A stretch of DNA of 64,000 nt from Fragilariopsis cylindrus CCMP1102 (lineage: Eukaryota > Bacillariophyta > Bacillariophyceae > Bacillariales > Bacillariaceae). The notes under the pieces were generated by a model. It had not been told where the DNA came from. It saw only the letters and a program-made list of their open reading frames with translations, and did not search any database. Each line of letters begins with the position of its first letter. Position 1 is the first letter of the stretch. Location: contig FMBT01000308.1 of NCBI GenBank assembly GCA_900095095.1, positions 186,001-250,000 on the forward strand. The letters are read 5' to 3'. Made by a program: the position numbers and the translations under genes. Below are positions 45,388 to 56,700 of the stretch, in pieces.

Positions 45388-48144
45388 ATGAAGTTTTCTA
45401 CGTTCGCTCTTCTTGGTATTGTTTCATCGTTATGTTCATCATCTTCAATGATGATGGCATCGGCGGCAACACAGGGTGATGATGAGGATCATACCAATCT
45501 TCGCACGACTGCTACTATTACTTCGTCTGACGAAGAATCGAACTGTCATTCTATCCACGACAAACATCTTTGTCAGACAGAAAACGATAAGGAAAGTAAT
45601 AAATCTTGTGTTTGGTGTGAATGTTCCGCTGTACCTCCTGTCTGTGTTTCTGATACTGAATCGAAAGGATTACCTGCCGGTGTCTTTACTTGTGAATCTC
45701 CGGATGCTGCTGCTCAAGACAACGACAACGACAACGAGGATGATGAGTTGATTTATGATTTTGGTTTAGAGGATGGTCGTATTATTCAATTAAGAGAAAA
45801 TGTGATGGAAAAGGATTCCGAGGAAGGTGAATTTTGTGATTCATCGAGTAAATCTATTAGTGGATACATGGATGTAAAAGGATCGAAGGTACGTACTGTA
45901 TTACGATATAAATTTAAAATAGTAAAATGTTGAGAAGCTTCTCATCTCATCTCCTCCATATGCACAATTTGAATATATACACGAATGCAATTTCTCCCCC
46001 CTTACACTAATATTTTTCATCTTCGTTTTCATTAACAAATAGTTTGACGAAAGTGGAGATAAGGTAAGTATTGGTTTTGTTCCTTTAATTATTTTTAAAG
46101 AAAAATCTTCAAACTTTAAATTTCATTCCTGATCTGTTGTTTGTTTGTTTGTCCATTTATTATTGTTGTTATCGTCATGTTTTTACTACAAAAATATTTT
46201 AATAGCATCTCTTTTTCTGGATGTTTGAAAAACGTGCTAATGAGGGCGAAGAAGAAAAAGCAAAAGATGATAATGATGAAGATGGAGATGATGAAATCCC
46301 ATTCGTAGTCTGGTTGACTGGGGGTCCAGGATGTTCTTCAACGCTAGCACTACTAACTGAGAACGGTCCATGTAAGGTCAATGATGATGGTAAATCAACA
46401 ACTGTGAACCCATACAGTTGGACGGAAGCGGCTCATGTTTTATGGTTGGATCAAGTAAGTATTTTTCTCTTAGATATATTCCATTATACGGAGATTATTT
46501 ATTTCTGTCATTTTCTTTTCTTTGTGGTCGGTAACGATCAAAATCGTCAACGAATCGAATCGAATCGAACGACGACATTCTCTAATCTATTTATTGTCTT
46601 ATCTTTTCTGGGTATCATAGCCGGCCGGTGTTGGATTTAGTTATGGAGATGAAAACGATAGTGGAGAAGAAATGGTGGGTGAAGATGCCTACTACTTCTT
46701 TCAAGCATTCTTTAAAAGTCATCCTGAATACGCGAAGAGTCCTTTATATATCATTGGTGAATCATACGGAGGGTACGTTTTTAGAAAAGAAAGAAACAAA
46801 AAGAGACTCATGTACCCAACTAATAACGTGAAAGCAGATAAATAATGAATGCCGACTATGACCGACGTCTCGACCTGCCGATACTAACTTAAATTTTCTC
46901 ATTTTCTGATCCCTCGTTTGCATTATCTATCTATCTATCTATCGATGTATGTATGTATCACAAAAAAAACAGACATTACGTCCCAGCTATTGCCCACAGG
47001 ATTTGGCAAGGTAATCAATCTCCCTGTGAAACATGTGATCAAATTAACCTTGCTGGATTAGCAATCGGTAATGGATTAACGGCACCAGAGGAACAGTACA
47101 AATGGTAGGAAATTGTTATTATGTTTACGTTTTGTATAAATTGTTACTGTGTTTGCGTTTTGTAATGATAGTCCTGACCCCATCATTCATTATAATCTTT
47201 TCATTTCTACTTTACTAAAACGCTATGTACCTCTTTACTTTCTCCGACTTCAAATCCTTTTCATTTCTACTTAAAAAAAAAAGGTACCCAGAGATGGTGT
47301 GGAATAATTCACACCATATCAAGGTTGTTGATGAAAGCGTGTATGATGCTATGAAAGAGGCCGTACCAGCATGTACTAAATTAATCCATCAATGTGAAGC
47401 TGGTGATAGTACCATTGATGATTTTGCATGCCAAGCTGCCTTCGTTACATGTAATATAGCATTGACTTCTCCGTACCAAGCTACCGGTCTTAATCCCTAT
47501 GATATTCGTAAAAAATGTGAAGTCCGTCCATTATGTTATGATTTTTCTATGGTGAAAGATTTTCTGAATCTGGAATCCACGAAGAAGGCATTAAATGTTG
47601 ATGAAAGTCACGTTCATAGTTGGGAGGCATGTAACTTTGGCATTAATGGGAAGTTCCATGTCGATTGGATGAAAGATTTTTCACATTACGTTGCTGATTT
47701 ATTAGATGCTGGTTTCCCCGCATTAATTTATGCTGGAGATGTGTAAGTCAAAAACTCAAGTCAAAAGTTCTGGAAATTGAAATCAGATAAATAACCTGTT
47801 ATCCTTTTTTTCCTTTTCCGGTCGTTCATCCTGATTCTTGTTGTTCGTTGTTTCCTCACAAATTAATTTTACAACCTATTTATCTTCATTTGCCATAAAT
47901 ACACAGGGACTTCATTTGTAACTACTTAGGTAATGAAGCCTGGACGAAAAGTCTTGATTGGTCGCACAAGTCTGATTTTCAAGCGGCTGGTAGTCACGAT
48001 TGGGAGGGTGGTGCTGGATTGGCACGTACTAGTTCTGGATTAACATTTCTTCAAGTCGTCGACGGAGGCCATATGGTTCCTGCCGATCAACCAGAAGTAT
48101 CCTTGACTATGTTGAAAACCTTTTTAGATGGATCAGGATTTTAA
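45388..48144 (+). CDS. Serine carboxypeptidase (S10 family), secreted or vacuolar
   Basis: Seven exons give 583 residues with no frame break: 45388-45888, 46043-46063, 46206-46454, 46621-46772, 46973-47104, 47284-47742 and 47907-48144. Exon 2 is a 21-nt microexon encoding FDESGDK. Introns are 142-200 nt; donors include GTACGT and GTAGGA. The signal peptide is MKFSTFALLGIVSSLC plus Ser/Met-rich residues to ASAA. Landmarks are SGYMDVKGSK, HLFFWMFEKR, VWLTGGPGCSS (oxyanion/substrate), the nucleophile GESYGGHYVP (Ser305), DFICN (Asp506) and GGHMVP (His560). An additional Cys-rich N-terminal region (CVWCECSAVPPVC) is unusual for S10. S10 enzymes trim C-terminal residues at acidic pH, typically in vacuoles or outside the cell. 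Confidence 0.92.
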
Positions 48145-48147
48145 ATA

Positions 48148-48153
<6 letters not shown>

Positions 48154-48182
<29 letters not shown>
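48154..48182. repeat. (TA)n microsatellite
   Basis: About 14 TA units just after the carboxypeptidase stop codon, in its 3' flank. Confidence 0.9.
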
Positions 48183-48183
<1 letters not shown>

Positions 48184-48384
48184 AATTAATATATCCGTCG
48201 GATGAGTTTTTCAAATGGGGGGGAGACACGACGGTGACTAAAAGATGACGAAAAAAAGTAAAAAAATTACACATACATATATCATTAAGGAAGGAAAGTA
48301 GAACTGATACTATAGCATATTACTTCTATTTACATTAACAAGAATTTTTAATTCAGTATTTGAAAAGAATAATTATACTGTATT

Positions 48385-49276
48385 TTATCTCCATCTGCCG
48401 ATATTTTCCCACCATTCCAGTTGACCAACGAGATTCTTCTTATTCGCCTCGAGGCAAGAAATCTTCTCTGAAGACGACGAGTCGGAGTGGTTGTTGTCGT
48501 GATTCTTGCTAGTATCATCATCGTCGTCTTTTGAACCCTCCCTCTCGTCTATTACTAGAACTAATTCCAACGGTAATGCTACACCGATTGGGAATCTTTC
48601 CATAACATACTTATGATTGCCTACTGTAAAGCCCACAGCTTGGCGATGTACGATCAGTTCCCATCGTGCATGAATACAATCCTTTCGATAGTCGTTGTGA
48701 CGAATAACACATAGTCGAATTTCTTCCTCGTGGTTGTCATCATTTTCGTTAATGCCGTTGTTGTTGTTGTTGACGTCATTATTATTATCTTGATAATAAT
48801 TTCGTATCAAATCTTCATAACGCTGCCGTTCCTCGGTCATAAGCCGTGCATACATTAGAACTTTCCCCCCCTGTTTACCTAATGCTGCCCCAATCGTTCC
48901 CTTAAGTTCATCTTCAATCGATTTTAGGTGCATAGATGGATCATGTACGTTACGAATATGTTCTAAATATTGATTATCGACACTTGTATTTTTGATCAAT
49001 TTCGCTCCACTTTCCCATGATTTTAATTGTTGACTCGGTCCAGAAATGCTTGACGGCATAGTATTGTTTTTATCTGTATTGTGGCAAGTACTCGAATACG
49101 ATGCCAATGACGAAGACACTCGTGGCGGTAGCCACAACGATGGTATAAAATGTAATAGTTTTCGGTGATGAATTGTGGCCTGATTGCGACACTGATGATG
49201 CAGGTTCCTTATTTTTTTTGTCCCGGTACCGATAGTCATAGATATCATCATGGTAGTTCACTAGTTCACTGGTCAA
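48385..49276 (-). CDS. Uncharacterised protein with alternative N-termini
   Basis: An open frame ends at 48385 and reaches upstream to 49251 (288 residues). Its shared part includes LKSIEDELKGTIGAALGKQGGK, EERQRYEDLIRNYYQDN, an Asn/Asp-rich insert, RHNDYRKDCIHARWELIVHRQ, FPIGVALPLELVLVIDE and a final LEWWENIGRW. Two N-termini are possible. The same-frame start gives a basic, possibly mitochondrial, leader. A second frame from 49276 gives 68 residues with a transmembrane-like TFYTIVVATATSVFVIGIVF and would need a small length change near 49075 to join. I recognise no family. Helical and beta-rich segments with conserved-looking aromatic and basic residues argue for a real gene. Confidence 0.55.
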
Positions 49277-49542
49277 AGGAGGGAATCGATAGACTAGATC
49301 GTAGTCTATTTCCCGGAACGATTTCGGTTGTAGCTTTCAGATCTTACCCGACGATTTCAATAAACCATATTCGCAGGAAAGATATTATTTTCTCTTTTCT
49401 GCTATTCTGAGATGCTGAGTCGTCGCTTTATTGTTGCTTGCTTTTGAAGAAGTGGGACTTTACCTTGTGCTTGACGATCATATGTCATTTTGATGTACCA
49501 AAAATTCACGCTTTTATTGTAGCAACGAAACTTCCGAGTTAA
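49277..49542. other. Short gap before tRNA
   Basis: Under 300 bases, promoter side of the uncharacterised gene. Nothing was recognised. Confidence 0.4.
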
Positions 49543-49614
49543 TCCGTCATAGTATAGTGGCTAGTATCCCCGCCTGTCACGCGGGAGACCGGGGTTCGAT
49601 TCCCCGTGACGGAG
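49543..49614 (+). tRNA. tRNA-Asp (GUC)
   Basis: 72-base cloverleaf. The acceptor arms TCCGTCA and TGACGGA pair over 7 bp with G as discriminator. The anticodon stem CCCGC/GCGGG holds loop CTGTCAC, giving anticodon GUC. The T arm CCGGG-TTCGATT-CCCCG pairs closely. Internal A box TAGTATAGTGGC and B box GGTTCGATTCC are intact. No intron. Confidence 0.95.
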
Positions 49615-49616
49615 TC

Positions 49617-49621
49617 TTTTT
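49617..49621 (+). terminator. Pol III terminator
   Basis: Run of five T residues two bases after the tRNA-Asp 3' end, the usual RNA polymerase III stop. Confidence 0.75.
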
Positions 49622-49771
49622 GTTTGATGAACACTTTTTGGAACAGATTGACTATAAAATATACACTAAGTATAATAGAAGTACTGTAGGCCACTGGAAG
49701 ATACGGCAGTACTATTTTTTGTAGAACTAAACGATGGACACATATGTAGCATCTAAATGTCAGCATAAATG

Positions 49772-49831
49772 CATTATAGTATAGTGGCCGCCTATCATGC
49801 GGGAGACCGGGTTCTATTTCCTGTGACGGAG
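49772..49831 (+). pseudogene. Degenerate tRNA-Asp copy
   Basis: Matches the intact tRNA-Asp 230 bases upstream: TATAGTATAGTGGC, then GCGGGAGACCGGG and TGTGACGGAG. It lacks about 9 bases between the D arm and the anticodon stem, the 5' acceptor strand does not pair, and the B box is altered (TTCTATT). Not a functional tRNA. Confidence 0.75.
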
Positions 49832-49841
49832 TCTCCACTAT

Positions 49842-49900
49842 TGGTTTAGTGGCAAAGACCAACGTTGCCATCGTTGGGCCCCCAGTTGATTATGGAACAA
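49842..49900 (+). pseudogene. Degenerate tRNA-Gly (GCC)-like remnant
   Basis: TGGTTTAGTGGCAAAGACC is followed by CAACG-TTGCCAT-CGTTG, a perfect anticodon stem with anticodon GCC, very close to eukaryotic tRNA-Gly(GCC). The T arm (CCCAGTTGATTATGGAA) no longer pairs and the acceptor strands do not match, so it is probably a remnant. Confidence 0.55.
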
Positions 49901-50294
49901 CAACAAGGTGGAACTGGTGAAGTAAAGTACTTATGGAAAGCTGGCATCAATAGCTATCCATTGATGTATGTCGTTGGTTATTGGCCACCGAAGGTAGTGG
50001 AGCGATTCTAGCCGGAATTAATTCTTGCGCGTTACGGGCCGCTATACAGCCCCTAGTCAAGTAAGGGATATAGAGAATAGAATAGAATAGAATAGAATTG
50101 TAGTAGCTCGCTGGAGGATAGTACCTCTTGTAGGACTAAACATTTGTCAAATATGACTTCTCTTGATTTTAATATAGTGTTACGCCACTCCCGAAATAAT
50201 AAAACATTATATTATATAACGTTGTCAATCTTTGGGTGAGATTGAAAACGATTACCGTAGTAGACTAAAAGTAGTGCACAACAAGAAACTCGTT
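49901..50294. other. Intergenic
   Basis: Contains the AGAAT repeat at 50074-50098. Otherwise nothing was recognised. 3' flank of MLH1 on the right. Confidence 0.4.
50074..50098. repeat. (AGAAT)n pentanucleotide repeat
   Basis: Five consecutive AGAAT/AATAG units. Confidence 0.9.
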
Positions 50295-53200
50295 TTAGCA
50301 TCGTTCAAAAACTTTATACAAAGTGGATAGTTTGGTCATGTTGGTGTAATGACCGTTCCTTACTTGATTTTTTGATGGCAATAGTAAATATGAAAGTGCA
50401 GGGAAAAGATTATGTTGAACATATGAATTCAAATCTTCCGATTGACTTGGCAACATTGCATAAAAGTTACCAATTTCCTTGCATATCCCATGAAAACAAT
50501 GCTTTTCTCTGCTCCAATCCACTTGGGTTGCAAGTCGCAGCAAAAATAGGGGCAATGCATCTATTAAAAAGGAACATACAGTTACAACGTGAATGAGTTA
50601 CCACATAATAGGACGATTGTATATGATAATGTACGCAATATCTCGGAATAATAATAACTTACGTGATTGTGGCTGATGACCATCAAGCAATACAGGGAGA
50701 CACGTCAAGATGGCGTCTCCAGTAACGTCATCATTGTTGTCTTTACTACGATTGACATTGTCTTCACTTGATTTTCGGATTTCAATACGTATTGAGAAGT
50801 ACTCTTCCAACATACCGGAACTCTCTACTAGACGCGCCGTTGCTTGATGCGCTAAGTTGTCATTTGTATCGCTAACTTGTAACATACCACTGCAACTCAC
50901 ATCACTTGTGTCAACGTTACCACAACTACTATCACCATCAGCGCTCAACATATCTGTGGATAACTCGCCCCGTTCCTCATACTGTAATAAATCATCCTCA
51001 CATTGTAATGCTTGTGCTATGGCTGCTTGAATATGAATGCCGCCATTATTGCTCCCCACGCTTCCCAAGTGAGCCAGTTTTGCGCCACCACCAAATCGAG
51101 CTAATGCTAATTGATAAAATAATTCCTTAGCAAGCTCAAGGTGATTGATCATGACTAAAGCTTCTCCACATTGGATCAACGACCGTTGATTGGACAAGGC
51201 TCCCATGAAAAATGCTGTTCGAATTTGTTGTGTTGTTTCAGGACATTGTTGCTTACCCACACGTTTGCGGAGAGATGCAATCGATGCGTACTTAGCCTGG
51301 GTAGGAACTACACGTTTGGGCCGTACCACAGCTTGTTTGACCAGAACAGTTCGTCGGGATTCGTCGGTCGGACAAGTGCAACGTTCTTGTTTCAATGCAT
51401 TCGCGAAGGCTCCAGGTTGTGACAGATCAATATCTGCACCAGGTTGGGACAAGGGACAAGTAGAAACGTGAAGTACAGATCGATTTAATGGTTGAGACGC
51501 TTCGTCTCTGGTTGTATCGTCTTGGGTAGACGACATAGATTGTTGAGTCGATACAAGAAACGGTTCAATCGCTCCAGCCCGGACGGCATTATTCGTCCGA
51601 ATTAATTTGGACGGTACAACTTTCTTTTTATCATTGTTATTGTTATTGCTGTTTATTTTGGGTTTTTTATTGTTTTGGTCATTCTTTTTCGAGATTTTCA
51701 CGTATGTATAGTCGGAGCAATCATTGATTCTACTATTATCAGCTTCATCATCGTCTTTATCGAAATCTGACACCGAAGATTGCTTTCGTTTCTTGTTCTT
51801 ATCATCCTTTTTGTCGTCAGCGTATGGATTCCGAATGACGACCGACTGTGCGACGAATTGTTGTCCGTGTTCTTCTAAACGTTGTCGCAATTTTTGGGCC
51901 AAAGCTGTGACTAAATCTTCTTGAAACATTAAAGCTACTTGTCGTTTCGATGGATGAACGTTAACATCAACTTGTGATCCAGGAATTTTTAGGTTCACGA
52001 CCAAGACAGGTTTACCAATGTTTTTATTTCGATTTGGATTACCAAAATCAGAATAAACATCCTCGAGAGCTCGTTTTAATGGTGGCAAGTCGACTAGACG
52101 ATGATTAAGAAAAATGATAAATTTTCCTTGTGATTGTTTGGTGTTCGTATTTTTATTACCACCACGTGTACTACTTTTTCTCGTAGTGCTATTGTATGCC
52201 GGAGACGTGAAGTAGATTTGTGCTGCATACATGAATTTATATTTAGATGATGTTATTGATGATGGCGAAGAAGAAGATGATAGAATTGATTCATCGGCAT
52301 CTTGATTGCATTCCATGTATAAAATATAATCAGCTAGATTAGATTCCAACACATGCGATAAGACTTGTTTTGTAGCTTCCATGATTCTTTCTTTGTGATG
52401 TTGCTGCTGCTGCTGGTTATGACTGTTATCATCATCGTTGTTGTTACGCTGTGTTTCTTTCGTTAATGATGATGTCTTTGCAGCTGCAGCAGCAGCAGCA
52501 GCAGCCGAGTCTCGGCTCTGTAATAAGATCTTCACCGCTGGTATCTGACCAGTATTGCAATCCACAATCAATGTCTTGTGTTTGCCTTTCGAGGAACTGG
52601 TTCGTTGACAGACGAATCCAACTGTTGGATAATGACGGCATAATCTTGAACTATCCTATGAATTTTTCCATATTCTTCACTTTCTCTTTTCGAATAGGCC
52701 TGTTGTCGATGGGGGACGTTGTAAAATAAATCTTCAATTGTAATTTTTGTACCTACTTTTGAAGCACATGGTTTGGCCTTTGGTTGAGTTGGTTTTCCGT
52801 TTTGATATGACTGTGAGTACGCCACTACTGTTGCTGTTGCTGCATTATGTTAGCATTATTGATATTGTCGTTATCGTCATCGTCATCATCATCATTATCA
52901 TCATCATCGTCGACACGGACACGACTTACCACTGTTAGCAACCGACTAACCATACTGGTAGAAGCCAATGCTTCTCCACGAAAACCGAATGTAGATAAAT
53001 CAGAAAAATCATCCACTGATATTAATTTGGACGTAGCGTGTCGGGTGCACAGTAATGGTAAATCCGATTTTTTTACCCCGTTTCCATTATCTGTAATAGA
53101 CATTTTTTTTAGTCCATCAAATTGTACAACGATATGAGTCGCTTTCGCATCCAAGGAATTTTCTATTAATTCCTTTACGACAGAAACGGGACGCTGTACA

Positions 53201-53376
53201 ACTTCCCCTGCTGCAATTTGATCAACAACAACTGACGGAAGAATAGCAATGGGAGATCGTCGTTGTCGTCTTTTTCGTTCCTGTTTTTGTCCTTGTCGCC
53301 CGTTGGCATTGCTGTTATTGTTCACTTTATTGGCGCCGCCTTCATCATTATCATCTGTCGTTGTGGAGGACATCAT
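50295..53376 (-). CDS. MLH1: DNA mismatch repair protein MLH1, frame broken
   Basis: MutL-family GHKL ATPase; with PMS1/PMS2 it acts after MutS recognition of mismatches in the nucleus. From ATG 53376: [30 protein letters not shown] (ATP/Mg), [25 protein letters not shown], then [24 protein letters not shown] and [17 protein letters not shown]. After a disordered middle the C-terminal dimerisation domain reads [11 protein letters not shown] and [14 protein letters not shown]. The protein ends in FERC, the conserved MLH1 terminus. An intron at 50662-50561 (102 nt, GTAAGT/ATAG) is clear. A GTAAGT at 52929 suggests another intron over the poly-Asp run, but phases do not match the nearest acceptors. 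One base is missing near 52645. MLH1 rather than PMS2 is supported by the C-terminus. Confidence 0.88.
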
Positions 53377-53700
53377 ATATTAAATTGCGCAACGAGCTAG
53401 ACGATGCAATACTTATCCATTGGGGTTGATTGCTTGTTGCAAGTATTGTCAAATGTACGACAGTAGGCAATTTATTTGTTCTAAACTCTAATAAGCTATT
53501 GTTGCTACTATTGCTTATTGTGACTACATTTATAGTACAGTAGCAAAAAATATTGATCTCGACTTTATGGCGCGCTTTTTCGTTTTCACGCGTAAAAATT
53601 CGTGCGTATACACGACTGGGTTTTTTCGAGGTACAGTAGTAGTTGATAGTATTTATATTGACTCGATTTGCTAGTTAACATATTTATTACATAATTACAC
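53377..53700. other. MLH1 promoter region
   Basis: 324 bases between MLH1 and the 3' end of the synergin-like gene. TACAGTA words at 53536 and 53632, and GGCGCGCTTTTT near 53571. No gene was seen. Confidence 0.5.
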
Positions 53701-56700
53701 CTAAACTTCATCACCAACAACAAAAAACGGACATCTGTTAACTAGAAAATTTGCACTGCATGCCATAAATTGTCTTCCTTGAAACGAAACTTCGGCTTTT
53801 GTTGTTTCTTTATCATTCTCTTTAAGGGGTTGCAGAGTCAAGCGACAGAACGTTCTATTTGTAGCACCCAGATCTTCTTCGTTTTTTGGATCATTTGCGT
53901 GGGATCTTATTTCCTCAATACTGACTGCGGTTACCACCGTTAACGGCGTTTTAGTTACTTGTTTATTGATATCTTTCCATGCCTTTTCACAGCTAATAGC
54001 CTTTTCCAAAACAGACAAGGAGCACCAGGTGGATGCCCACGTGTCTACGGTCAGCATAGCCGACTCGTCCAAGAGCAGAACATCTCCTATCGAGGCCACT
54101 ATAGACCTCGTCACGCGCATGTATTCTGAAAGTCCACGAAGCATCACAGAAAAAGGAGCCCGAACTTCATTCCATTCACCAGGAGACAAGGACTTGGCTT
54201 CATCTAGTAAACTTTTGGCCTGTTCTAATTCTTCGTTTACAACGTTAAAAATCTGTATCCAGAACGTGCTCGCCAGTTTTGAGTTTTCTGTGGATGTGAG
54301 AGACTCTAGAACTTCAATACAGCGTGCAACGCGGCGCTTACAGCATTTATCCATCGAAGATTTCATTCCTATATTCACTTCAAAGGCTTCTCCGAGATCA
54401 ATATGTTCACCCGAAACACCAGATTTTCGCAGGAGACATTCAGGAAGCTGCAGAGCCAGGGAGCGGATTCGATCACGGTTTATAATTTCCTCCGAAAAAT
54501 CGTTCTCCGTAGACACGGCACTGACATTTTTAAACTCGTTGCTGGCAAAGTTTCCAAAATTATTTTCATCGTCGTTGTCATCATCTTCTTTTGATTCTTT
54601 GTGTTGTTCAGATTCAAAAGTTGGAGCCGCATCAAATCTTCCCCAATCTCCAAAATCTTCATCATTTTTATCTTCTTCTTTTTCTACTCCTGTTGGTTGT
54701 TCAGATTCCAAAGTTAGAGCTGCACTACCGGTATCGTCTTGAATTTCTTTTTCACCAAAAGGTTGTTCTGATTGTAGGTTAGGAGCTGGTGCATCTAAAA
54801 ATACTTCAAAATCATCATTACTCTCAGGTATTTGAGATTGAGATTTTAGTATTGTATCAGAATCATAAGCACTTACTTGCGGTGCCGATGGCGCCTCATC
54901 AAAGGCTCCCCAATCGTCATCATTATTGTCACTGCCTTCTTCATTACGGTTTTGTTCAGCTAGTAGATTTGGTGCTGCTTGATCAATGCCAAACAAATTA
55001 TCCCCTTGTTCAGTATCTTCTGCAGTTACTTGCGGTGCCGTTGGCGCCTCATCAAAGGCTCCCCAATCGTCTTCATTACTGTCACTGCCTTCTTCGGGTA
55101 GAGGACTACAGTTTTGCTCAGCTAGTAGATTTGGTGCTGCTTGATCAATACCAAACAAATTATTCCCTTGTTCAGTATCTTCTGTAGTTACTTGCGGTGC
55201 CGTTGGCGCCTCATCAAAGGCTCCCCAATCATCTTCATCATTGTCACTGCCTGCTTCGGGTAGAGGATTCTGATGTTTTTCAGCATCGTCGTTCGTGTCG
55301 ACGGATATTTGAGATTGTGATGTTGGCATTGCATCAAAATCTTTTCCAGGAGCTTGCGGCTCAATTACTGGTGCTTGATCGAAATCACCCCAGTCGTCGT
55401 CGTCGTCGTCATCATCATCGAGTGTACTGGTAGGAATGACAGTTACAGCTTCGTCTTCCTCCTCATGCACGGAATTAGTTGATTCGACAGCTTCTTCGAC
55501 AGCTTCTTCGAATACACCCCACTCTTCGACCTTATCCTCATCATCGTCAGTCTGATTATCCTTGCTTTGATCCTCTGTGTTGGGTTCATTCATCATTTCA
55601 AGCGATGGCAAAGCAGTATCCTGTTGAATTAGCATCTCATCAAAGGCATCTGTGATTGATAAAGAACGACCTGTCTCAGTTACATCCATTTGAGGTGCAT
55701 TGATAGAAACGGAAACCTCTTCAGTTACAGCTTCGTATTCCTTCTCGTTGTCTTTGTTTTGATCATTTATGTTGAGTTCAATCGTCACTTCAAGCGAGGG
55801 CAAAGAAGTATCCTGTTGAACTAGCATATCATCAAAGGCATCTGTGATTGATAGAGGGCGACCCGTCTCAGTCACATCCAGTCCAAGTGAGGTTTGATCT
55901 TTTGTGGGTGTTTCATTTGTCGTTCCAAGCGATGAGGAGGGAGCATAAAAGTCGTTGTCATCGCCATCGCCATCTTCGATCTCCTCTTTGTCAAAGGAAG
56001 CATTTTGTTGTACATCCATTTGAGGAGGTTCTGTACCAAAGCCAAATATTTCACTTCCACTATCGAGTGGATGATTCGACTCTTCAGCAGACAGTGCTGT
56101 TGTTGTTGCTTGTTTTGTTTGTTCCGATTGGTCGATGTTGTCAATCCCAGTAGCAAATGCGTCTAGGCTGGGTAGAGGGGCATTTTCTACCGGAGCGAAA
56201 TCTCCAAAGGGATCTAACGATAATGATCGCCCAGCGTCTGTCACCGTCGAAATACTCGGAATTCCAGAAGAAACGGGCTCTGAAAGAGCTCGGCCGAAAT
56301 CTGTCATAAATGGTTGCTGTTGCTGGTGTTGGTATGTATTAGCTGCGTTGCTGACCGGGCCAGAGTCCCCGCTACCTACTGTACCATCACCCCCACCTCC
56401 ACCACCTATGCTGTTAATCCCACCAATAGAATCAACTGCAACTGATGAAGTAGCAGAAAAGCCACCAAAGTCGTCCTCATCGTCGTCCTCGTCGACGATA
56501 TTATCTATAGCATTTTCATCCTGTTCCTTCGCAGTACTAGCATCGCCAAACGCATCTGGAATAATCATGGTCGTTCTATTTGAGGGAGCAGCAGAAAATC
56601 CACCAAAATCGTCATCATCATCATCATCATCATCATCATTCTGGTCCTCAACAGTTGTAAGCGGTGGAAGCGGGACATCTTGTATACCTAATACAGTACC

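Noticed and set aside
49539-49871. 110-residue minus-strand frame
   Set aside because: Runs through the antisense of tRNA-Asp and the tRNA remnants.
52811-52929. A 119-nt MLH1 intron as an annotated feature
   Set aside because: It is frame-compatible but would delete residues that align to conserved MLH1 sequence. It is left as an open question.
53571-53582. GGCGCGCTTTTT upstream of MLH1 as a further E2F site
   Set aside because: The core lacks the GCGCGAAA order seen at the three other sites, so the match is too weak.
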